Source: Lachnospiraceae bacterium
GTDB lineage: Bacteria; Bacillota; Clostridia; Lachnospirales; Lachnospiraceae
Length of the DNA: 64,000 nucleotides
Direction of reading: 5' to 3'
Assembly (NCBI GenBank): GCA_017428105.1
Contig: JAFRRM010000015.1
Span: forward strand, 103,698 to 167,697
Both the position numbers and the translations under genes were made by a program. Shown here piece after piece: positions 58,153 through 64,000 of the stretch. Position 1 is the stretch's first letter; each line of letters starts with the position of its first letter. The notes beneath the pieces are model-generated. The model was given only the letters and a program-made list of their open reading frames with translations, was not told where the DNA came from and ran no database searches.

Positions 58153-59748
58153 ATGAAGAAATTCATCATCTGGACATTGACGCTGCTCCTGGCTCTTATT
58201 CTGACGGGCGCGGGCTGCAGCCGGAGACCTGCCGACGAAATATCGACGGATAGCCGGGGAGATATCTCCTCGGTTTCTTCGCCTGTGCAGACCGTTCCGG
58301 ATGAGAAGGAAACGACGGGGACGGAGCCGACCCTTCCCACGTCCGAAACGGATCCTTCTCCGAAGGACGTGGAGAAACGGACCGCGGACCCGGGCGTGAA
58401 TACGCGGGGAGAACCGTCTGAAGAGATCTTTACGACCGCGGAGACGACGGAGCCGGAGGAAACAACGGTAGAGGATACCACGGAAGAGACGGAAGACCCT
58501 TCCGAAAGCACCGAAGAGACGGGATCCGAAACGCAGGAATCGACCGATGAACCCACTTCGGAAGAAGAAACGACTCCTGAAGCGACCCGGCCGCCCGAAC
58601 CCACGACGGCTGCCCCCACGGAAGCCGAACCCACGACGGCTGCCCCCACGGAAGCCGAGCCTACGACGGAGGCTCCCACGGTTCCGCCGGAGACGGGAAC
58701 GCCTACGATGCCGACGGGTGAGACGCCCGAACTGACCGGAGAGCGCCTGGCGGGCATTGATTACGACAGTTACCTGCCCGTGCCCGAATGGGTCGGCCGG
58801 GGCGGCGCGCACGGCTCACTGGCCATGCAGTACGGCGGCTATTATACCAAGGATTCCTGGTCGAAGGTCATCTACCTGACCTTCTGCATGGACTATGAGA
58901 ACGGTTACACCAACCAGATGATGGATACGCTGGCGTCCAAAGGCGTGAGCGGCGTGTTCTTCATCACCGGGACTTATCTGGCCAACCGGCCCGACATGGC
59001 GCGCGCGATCTTAAACCGCGGCCATCTGCTGGGATCACACAGTTACCGCCACCGCTATACGTCGGAACTGAGCGATGTGACCCTCATCAATGATCTGGTG
59101 CTGTCCCGCCGCCTGTTCGCCAATACGCTGGGTTACTACCTGCAGTATTACCGCCCGGCTTACGGCTTCATTACGGAGCGGGATATGTATCTGGCCCGGA
59201 AGGTCGGTCTGACCACGGTGATGTTCTCGTTCTATTACCGGGATTTCGATCTGAGCGCTCAGCCGTCTTACTGGGAGGCGCTGCAATCCTTAAAGAACGG
59301 TCTGCAGCCCGGCGCCATCTATTATCTGCATGTGACGCCTTGCAACATTCAGGCACTGCCGGAATTCATCGATTTCGCGCGGAGCCAGGGCTATACCTTC
59401 CTGCGGCTCGATCAGAGCCCCGGCAGCGGAACGACTCCCACGTCTCCGCCGACAGAAGAACCGCCGACGGAGGAACCGACCACCGGGGAACCCACGGAAG
59501 AGCCGACGGAGGAACCGGTGACCGAAGAGCCTACGGAAGATCCCACCGAGGAGCCGACCGGGGAAGACCCGACGGAAGAACCGGGGACGGAAGACCTGAC
59601 GGGGGAGCCGACGGGGGATCCCGGTACGGAGAAAGACCCGACCGAGGATCCGGGTACGGAGGAATCCGAAGAGGAAACGGATGCGGAAACTTCGGACACG
59701 GAGGACTCGTCAGATGACGCCGGAGAGGAAACGGAAACACAGCCCTGA
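58153..59748 (+). CDS. Degenerate polysaccharide deacetylase-fold lipoprotein-like surface protein
   Basis: 531 aa, 11 bp after the active homologue. Signal sequence MKKFIIWTLTLLLALILTGA ending in a possible lipidation Cys22; Ser/Thr/Glu-rich stalk (about residues 25-190); NodB-like domain (about 205-425); and a C-terminal PTEEP-repeat tail. Motif 1 reads YLTFCMDYENGYT, with the catalytic Asp replaced by Cys and the Gly by Asp; motif 2 GSHSYRHR keeps the histidines; motif 3 is YYRPAYGFITERD (RPA for RPP). It is probably a pseudoenzyme with a binding or regulatory role. Confidence 0.85.
   Translation: MKKFIIWTLTLLLALILTGAGCSRRPADEISTDSRGDISSVSSPVQTVPDEKETTGTEPTLPTSETDPSPKDVEKRTADPGVNTRGEPSEEIFTTAETTEPEETTVEDTTEETEDPSESTEETGSETQESTDEPTSEEETTPEATRPPEPTTAAPTEAEPTTAAPTEAEPTTEAPTVPPETGTPTMPTGETPELTGERLAGIDYDSYLPVPEWVGRGGAHGSLAMQYGGYYTKDSWSKVIYLTFCMDYENGYTNQMMDTLASKGVSGVFFITGTYLANRPDMARAILNRGHLLGSHSYRHRYTSELSDVTLINDLVLSRRLFANTLGYYLQYYRPAYGFITERDMYLARKVGLTTVMFSFYYRDFDLSAQPSYWEALQSLKNGLQPGAIYYLHVTPCNIQALPEFIDFARSQGYTFLRLDQSPGSGTTPTSPPTEEPPTEEPTTGEPTEEPTEEPVTEEPTEDPTEEPTGEDPTEEPGTEDLTGEPTGDPGTEKDPTEDPGTEESEEETDAETSDTEDSSDDAGEETETQP
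58600..58659 (+). repeat. Tandem 30-bp coding repeats in the surface-protein stalk
   Basis: Two nearly identical units (58600-58629, 58630-58659) encode PTTAAPTEAE; a third diverged copy follows. The PTEEP-type repeats at about 59445-59650 are a second low-complexity tract in the same gene. Confidence 0.8.
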
Positions 59749-59765
59749 GCCGAAAACGGAGGCTC

Positions 59766-59799
59766 AAAAAAGACAGCCGGAGAACCGGCTGTCTTTTTT
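59766..59799. terminator. Bidirectional terminator between the surface-protein and hydrogenase genes
   Basis: Perfect 15-bp stem: six A plus GACAGCCGG (59766-59780), loop AGAA, CCGGCTGTC plus six T (59785-59799). Confidence 0.9.
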
Positions 59800-59844
59800 G
59801 ATGCGGTCGGGATGTTTGTGCGGGAAAGACCCTGGCCGGCAGCC

Positions 59845-61368
59845 TTACTCCTCCAGCTTCGGGAGCAGGTCGCTGTATTTGCTGCCCGTGGAGTGGGCCG
59901 TGGTGCCTTCTTTCGTGCTCATCTGCACGGCTGCGGTGGCTTTCTGGATGGGAGCCAGCGTGCCGGCGCCGCCCACGCAGCCGCCGGGGCAGGCCATGCC
60001 TTCCAGCAGGTAGCCGTTCAGCTTGCCGGCCTTGGCTTTCTGCATCATTTTGCGGCACTCGTCCAGGCCTTCGGCGCGTTCCATCAGAACGGTGCGGTCC
60101 GGATCGATATCGTGGATGGCGTTCTTCACCGCGTTGGCCACGCCGCCGCCGATGCCGAAGGCACGGCCGTCGCTGCTGGCCTCGATGGGAGAAGGATCGT
60201 CCTGCATGTCGGCCAGGACGACGTTTTTGGCTTCCAGGATGCCCAGCACTTCTTCGAAGGTCAGGACGAAGTCCACATCGCTACGGATGGTGCGGCGGCT
60301 GGCTTCCAGCTTCTTGGCGGCGCAGGGGCCGATGAAGGCGACCTTGCAGCCCGGATGCTTCTTCTTCAGCAGGCGGCCGGTCAGCACCATGGGGGTCAGC
60401 GCCATGGAGATGCAGTGGGCGTATTCCGGGAATTCCCGCTTGGCCATGACGGACCAGGCCGGGCAGCAGGACGTGCCCATGAAGGGCAGTTTTTCAGGGA
60501 CTTCTTCCATGAAATCATGGGCTTCTTCAATGGTGCACAGGTCCGCGCCGATGGCGACTTCTGATACGTCCGCGAATCCTACCGCCTTGAGGGCGGAGCG
60601 CAGTTTGCCAAGCGTGCTGCCGCGGCTCAGCTGGCCGATCACGGCCGGCGCGATGGCGGCGTACACGGGCACGTCGCTGCGGATCGCCTGGATCACCTGG
60701 AAGATCTGCGCTTTATCCGCAATGGCGCCGAAGGGGCAGTTCACGAGGCACATGCCGCAGCTGACGCATTTTTCCTGGTCGATGTCGGCACGGCCATATT
60801 CGTCGCTGCGGATCGCATGCATCCCACAGGCCTTCGCGCAGGGGCGCTGCAGATGCAGGATGGCCGAATACTGGCAGGCGGACATGCAGCGTTCGCACTT
60901 GATGCAGAGGCTCTGATCGATGACGGCGTGCCCGTTCTTGAAGGAGATGGCGTTCTTCGGGCAGTTTTCCTTGCAGGGGTGCGCCAGACAGCCCTGGCAC
61001 TGATCCGTGACGACCACTTTGTTCTCCACGCAGGAGTGGCAGGCGAATTTGATGATGTTGATCAGCGGCGGCTGATAATATTTCTCCGGGGAGGCGCATT
61101 CTTCCGCGCCGTCAAACACCGCGCTCTGTTCGGCCGCGGTCCGGAGGGGCAGTCCCATGGCCAGCCGCATGCGTTCGCGCACGATGGCACGCTCCAGGAA
61201 GACGCTTTCCCGGTAGGTGGACACTTCTCCGGGGATGATCCGGTAGGGGATGACTGCCATCTCTTTGAGATCTTCCGGCTTTTCATATTCGTAGGACAGA
61301 CGGGCGACCTCGGAAAAGACGCGGTGGCGGATGTCGTTGACGGAAGTGTAGATACCACGCATGGACAT
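59845..61368 (-). CDS. Monomeric [FeFe]-hydrogenase, group B-like
   Basis: 507 aa. N-terminal region with a cysteine set (CHSCVENKVVVTDQCQGCLA, HPCKENCP), two ferredoxin clusters (CIKCERCMSACQYSAI and CVSCGMCLVNCPFGAI) and the H-cluster domain with L1 TSCCPAW, L2 FIGPCAAKK and L3 EGMACPGGCVGGAG. The L2 form (GPCAAKK for MPCxxKK) points to the group B lineage of anaerobes. It probably makes H2 from reduced ferredoxin or senses H2; no HydB/HydC partners are adjacent. AAGGAGG precedes the ATG. Confidence 0.92.
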   Translation of the reverse strand: MSMRGIYTSVNDIRHRVFSEVARLSYEYEKPEDLKEMAVIPYRIIPGEVSTYRESVFLERAIVRERMRLAMGLPLRTAAEQSAVFDGAEECASPEKYYQPPLINIIKFACHSCVENKVVVTDQCQGCLAHPCKENCPKNAISFKNGHAVIDQSLCIKCERCMSACQYSAILHLQRPCAKACGMHAIRSDEYGRADIDQEKCVSCGMCLVNCPFGAIADKAQIFQVIQAIRSDVPVYAAIAPAVIGQLSRGSTLGKLRSALKAVGFADVSEVAIGADLCTIEEAHDFMEEVPEKLPFMGTSCCPAWSVMAKREFPEYAHCISMALTPMVLTGRLLKKKHPGCKVAFIGPCAAKKLEASRRTIRSDVDFVLTFEEVLGILEAKNVVLADMQDDPSPIEASSDGRAFGIGGGVANAVKNAIHDIDPDRTVLMERAEGLDECRKMMQKAKAGKLNGYLLEGMACPGGCVGGAGTLAPIQKATAAVQMSTKEGTTAHSTGSKYSDLLPKLEE

Positions 61369-61443
61369 AAAGGGGCCTCCTTTTTTGGGGGGATTTTCGA
61401 CGGCCGGAACGGGCCGCGGCCGTTTCGCTGACTGATTTATGTC

Positions 61444-61472
61444 AGTATATCACATTCAGGCCGTTTCATCAA
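61444..61472 (-). promoter_or_regulatory. Promoter for the hydrogenase gene
   Basis: Minus strand: TTGATG (61467-61472), 17-nt spacer, TATACT (61444-61449). The start region holds CTGAC/GTCAG half-sites (about 61422-61446), a possible operator. It overlaps the 3' end of the upstream reductase gene. Confidence 0.55.
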
Positions 61473-62367
61473 TATATTCGCAGGCAAGTGTTGCGGAAAC
61501 CGCGCCGTCTCCGACGGCCGTGGTCAGCTGGCGCACTTTCTTGACGCGGCAGTCACCGGCGGTAAACAGACCGGGAACGTTCGTGCGGCAGTCCTCGCCG
61601 GCGCGGAGATAACCGTCCGGGGTGAGTTCCGCCAGACCGGCCGCGAATCCGCACTGCGGAGCCTGGCCGACCGCCAGGAAGACCCCTTCCGTATCGATCA
61701 CGCGGCGGCTTCCGTCCGCTCTGTTTTCCAGTTCCAGCCCGCTGATCATGCCGTCATCCGTCCGGTAGGAGACCGGAACGTACGGCGTCAGGAGTTCGAT
61801 GTTTTCCGCGGCTCTGGCCTTGCGGACCAGCGCGTCCGCGGCCCGGAACGCGTCGCGGCGGTGGACAACGTAAACCTTTTTGCACAGGGCGGAAAGATAG
61901 ACCGCGTCCTGCAGGGCGGTGTCCCCGCCGCCGACGACCACGGCCGTGCGCCCGCGGTAGAAGGCGCCGTCGCAGACCGCGCAGAAGGACAGGCCGGCGC
62001 CGATCAGGTCTTCCTCGCCGGGCAGGCCCAGGCCGCGGTGATGGACGCCGGTGGCCAGGATCACGGCGCGGGCGGTCAGCGCGTCGTCTCCGTTGACACG
62101 GAAGCCGTCCGCGGTCTTTTCCAGCGACGCGGCTTCCGTGTAGCTGAGCTTCACGCCCAGCGACGTCACCTGCTCCTGCAGCTGTATTGCGAAATCGGCG
62201 CCGCTGACGCCGGGGATGGCGGGATAATTCTCCACCAGGGGGGAGTTGACGATCTGGCCGCCGGGGAATTCCTTCTCCAGCAGCAGGACATTCTTGCCGG
62301 CGCGCGCGGCGTAGAGGGCGGCGGTCATGCCGGCGGGGCCGGCTCCGATGATGATGAGTTCGTACAT
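61456..62367 (-). CDS. trxB: Thioredoxin reductase-like flavoprotein
   Basis: 303 aa FAD/NAD(P)-dependent disulfide reductase. FAD site IIIGAGPAGMTAALYAARAG, redox-active CAVC in GLSFCAVCDGAFYRGRTAVV, nucleotide site VVVGGGDTALQDAVYLSALC and C-terminal FAD site TNVPGLFTAGDCRVKKVRQL. It should keep the thioredoxin-like domain of the upstream NrdD reduced. It lies 73 bp downstream of nrdD. Confidence 0.94.
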   Translation of the reverse strand: MYELIIIGAGPAGMTAALYAARAGKNVLLLEKEFPGGQIVNSPLVENYPAIPGVSGADFAIQLQEQVTSLGVKLSYTEAASLEKTADGFRVNGDDALTARAVILATGVHHRGLGLPGEEDLIGAGLSFCAVCDGAFYRGRTAVVVGGGDTALQDAVYLSALCKKVYVVHRRDAFRAADALVRKARAAENIELLTPYVPVSYRTDDGMISGLELENRADGSRRVIDTEGVFLAVGQAPQCGFAAGLAELTPDGYLRAGEDCRTNVPGLFTAGDCRVKKVRQLTTAVGDGAVSATLACEYIDETA

Positions 62368-62388
62368 GAGGGACGTCCTTTCTGTCTA

Positions 62389-62416
62389 TAAAGGGGCGGA
62401 CGCAGGCGTCCGCCCC
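62389..62416 (-). terminator. Strong hairpin between nrdD and trxB
   Basis: GGGGCGGACGC (62393-62403) pairs perfectly with GCGTCCGCCCC (62406-62416). On the minus strand TTTAT follows, so it may be a partial terminator that lowers trxB expression relative to nrdD. Confidence 0.5.
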
Positions 62417-62440
62417 GGGAAAGAGGGTTTGTTGCTGTTT

Positions 62441-64000
62441 TTACTGTTCGTTGATGTACCGGCGGATCGGGCCCAGTCCGGCCAGTTTGACCGGCTCCTC
62501 GCTGCCGCCCCGGATGATCAGGGTGGGAGAGAGGCGGATGCCGTATTCCTTCACCAGCTCGGTGTTTTCCTCCGCCAGAAGCTTGGTGTAGGGAATGCCG
62601 GCGGCGTCCAGCAGAGCGCCGGCCTGGACGCAGTTGGGGCAGGTGCGGGTGGCGATCATCAGGACTTCCCTGCCGTCCTTTAAGGCGGCGCGGGTGAGCG
62701 CGGGATCGGCCTTGATGTCCACGACGGTGGGCTCCAGGACCTGCTGCGGCTCGGCCTGGTGCTGCAGGGCGTGCGAGACGCGCAGCGTGCTGCGGCCGAT
62801 GTCATACAGCCGTCTGTCCTTGAACTCCTGCGCCTTGCCGTCGTTCCAGTTCTGGACCGGACGGTAGTACCCGGTGATGCGGCTGTAGACCTCGGTAGGC
62901 TTGCCGCAGTAAGGGCAGACGTTCTGCTCGCCGGTCAGGTAGCCGTGGTCGCGGCAGATGGAGTAGGTGGGGCTCATGGTGTAGTACGGCAGGCGGAAGT
63001 TCTCCGCGATCTTGCGCACCAGATTGGCCGCGGCTTTCCAGTCGGGCAGTTTTTCGCCCAGGAAGGCGTGGAACACGGTGCCGGAGGTGTAGAGGGTCTG
63101 CAGGTCGTCCTGGATCTCCAGGGCGCTGAAGATGTCCTCCGTGAAGCCCACGGGCAGGTGGCTGGAGTTGGTGTAGTACGGCGTGCCGTTCATGTTGGCG
63201 GTGATGATGTCCGGATAGTCCTCGCGGTCGTGCTTGGCGAAGCGGTAGGACGTGGATTCCGCCGGGGTGGCTTCCAGGTTGTACAGGTCGCCGTACTGCT
63301 CCTGATAGTCGGACAGGCGCTCGCGCATGTGGTTCAGCACGTCCTTGGCGAACTGCTGGGCTTCGGGGGTGGTCAGATCCTTGCGCAGCCATTTCGCGTT
63401 CAGCGCGGCTTCGTTCATGCCGACCAAGCCGATGGTGGAGAAGTGGTTCTCGAACGTGCCCAGGTACCGCTTGGTGTAAGGATACAGGCCGTTGTCCAGC
63501 AGCTTGGTGATGACGGTGCGCTTGGTCTTTAAGGAGCGGGCCGCAATATCCATCAGCTTGTCCAGGCGCTTGTAGAAATCCGCCTCGTCCGAGGACTGGT
63601 AGGCCAGGCGCGGCAGGTTGATGGTCACGACGCCGATGGAACCGGTGGATTCGCCGGAGCCGAAGAAGCCGCCGCCCTTGCGGCGCAGCTCGCGCAGGTC
63701 CAGACGCAGCCGGCAGCACATGGAACGCACGTCGCTGGGCTCCATGTCGGAGTTGATGTAGTTGGAGAAATACGGCGTGCCGTACTTCGCGGTCATTTCG
63801 AACAGGAGCTTGTTGTTTTCGGTCTCGGACCAGTCAAAGTCCTTCGTGATGGAGTAGGTCGGGATCGGGTACTGGAAGCCGCGGCCGTTGGCGTCGCCTT
63901 CGATCATGATCTCGATGAAGGCCTTGTTCACCATGTCCATTTCCTTCTGGCAGTCGCCGTAGGTGAAATCGACTTCCCTGCCGCCCACGATGGCCGGCAG
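62441..64000 (-). CDS. nrdD: Anaerobic (class III) ribonucleoside-triphosphate reductase with C-terminal thioredoxin-like domain (5' end outside window)
   Basis: The last 519 codons are present; the gene continues past the right edge. NrdD blocks include YPIPTYSITKDFDWSETENN, SMCCRLRLDLRELRRKGGG, GVVTINLPRLAYQSSDEADF, CPYCGKPTEVYSRITGYYRP with the candidate glycyl-radical Gly (codon 62870-62872) and zinc cysteines. The final 85 residues are unusual for NrdD: VLMIATRTCPNCVQAGALLD and GIRLSPTLIIRGG are thioredoxin/glutaredoxin-like with CPNC and a cis-Pro. The fusion would deliver reducing power directly. nrdG may lie beyond the window. Confidence 0.93.
   Translation of the reverse strand: MPAIVGGREVDFTYGDCQKEMDMVNKAFIEIMIEGDANGRGFQYPIPTYSITKDFDWSETENNKLLFEMTAKYGTPYFSNYINSDMEPSDVRSMCCRLRLDLRELRRKGGGFFGSGESTGSIGVVTINLPRLAYQSSDEADFYKRLDKLMDIAARSLKTKRTVITKLLDNGLYPYTKRYLGTFENHFSTIGLVGMNEAALNAKWLRKDLTTPEAQQFAKDVLNHMRERLSDYQEQYGDLYNLEATPAESTSYRFAKHDREDYPDIITANMNGTPYYTNSSHLPVGFTEDIFSALEIQDDLQTLYTSGTVFHAFLGEKLPDWKAAANLVRKIAENFRLPYYTMSPTYSICRDHGYLTGEQNVCPYCGKPTEVYSRITGYYRPVQNWNDGKAQEFKDRRLYDIGRSTLRVSHALQHQAEPQQVLEPTVVDIKADPALTRAALKDGREVLMIATRTCPNCVQAGALLDAAGIPYTKLLAEENTELVKEYGIRLSPTLIIRGGSEEPVKLAGLGPIRRYINEQ

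Noticed and set aside
58600..59650. Repeats resembling a CRISPR or satellite array
   Set aside because: They are in frame inside a surface-protein gene and encode Pro/Thr/Glu stalk repeats; there are no regular unique spacers.

Overview
The window looks like a chromosomal segment of a GC-rich, spore-forming, strictly anaerobic Clostridia bacterium, most likely near Lachnospiraceae. The grounds are gene content and order: gmk-rpoZ-rimO-pgsA, DUF2953 next to YtfJ (GerW-type sporulation protein), DUF5721, class III ribonucleotide reductase, an [FeFe]-hydrogenase, a ferredoxin-dependent 2-oxoacid oxidoreductase, and many promoters of TTGxxx-N17-TATAAT form. The family-level placement is inference. 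Coding density is high and no stretch over 300 bases lacks a gene; the longest gap (43447-43706) holds a terminator, a promoter and operator-like repeats.

Layout. 1-3353 (minus): start of a P-type cation ATPase, a gamma-glutamyltransferase and an MscS/TM-helix membrane protein. 3544-6907 (plus): gltX and a UvrD-type helicase. 6928-12964 (minus): one operon running GT2 glycosyltransferase, GtrA, YfhO, YchF, DUF1292. 13108-18333: a small membrane protein divergent from the tightly overlapped operon gmk-rpoZ-rimO-pgsA-(unknown)-DUF2953-ytfJ; the two directions share overlapping promoters, and the DUF2953 gene seems to start at AUA. 18451-27489 (plus): rpmB, TetR regulator, Asp23, FakA-like, recG, galK, galM, CvpA, and an XRE regulator with a membrane anchor. 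27579-30188 (minus): psuG and an M3 peptidase. 30399-34919 (plus): msrA, xseA (with an unusual N-terminal domain and an altered motif), xseB, and a two-component system. 34903-37349: DUF5721 and a broken, AT-rich phage-type polyvalent protein gene. 37409-38558 (minus): tRNA-Gly(CCC), a tRNA-Leu with the unusual anticodon AAG, and an EamA transporter. 38771-43446 (plus): a SpoIIE-type phosphatase receptor and an AT-rich helicase with a nuclease-like insert.

43591-51990 is a coherent branched-chain amino acid catabolic island: P-loop ATPase, four-subunit 2-oxoacid:ferredoxin oxidoreductase, CoA-transferase, a FadR-type GntR regulator, branched-chain aminotransferase and an M18 aminopeptidase. 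Peptide-derived Val/Leu/Ile would be transaminated, oxidatively decarboxylated to branched acyl-CoA with reduction of ferredoxin, and released as branched-chain fatty acids by CoA transfer. Two sites fitting the FadR-subfamily operator pattern lie at the two promoter regions of this island.

52133-59748: ABC transporter, a REP-like 27-bp palindrome, two divergent MATE transporters, and two tandem polysaccharide deacetylase-fold surface proteins, the second catalytically degenerate. 59845-64000 (minus): class III NrdD (cut by the window edge) with a C-terminal thioredoxin-like domain, thioredoxin reductase, and a monomeric [FeFe]-hydrogenase. No CRISPR array, rRNA gene, insertion sequence or riboswitch was recognised. 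The best candidates for unusual biology are the AAG-anticodon tRNA-Leu, the AUA start, the remodelled XseA, the modular polyvalent-protein remnant and the regulated branched-chain catabolic island.
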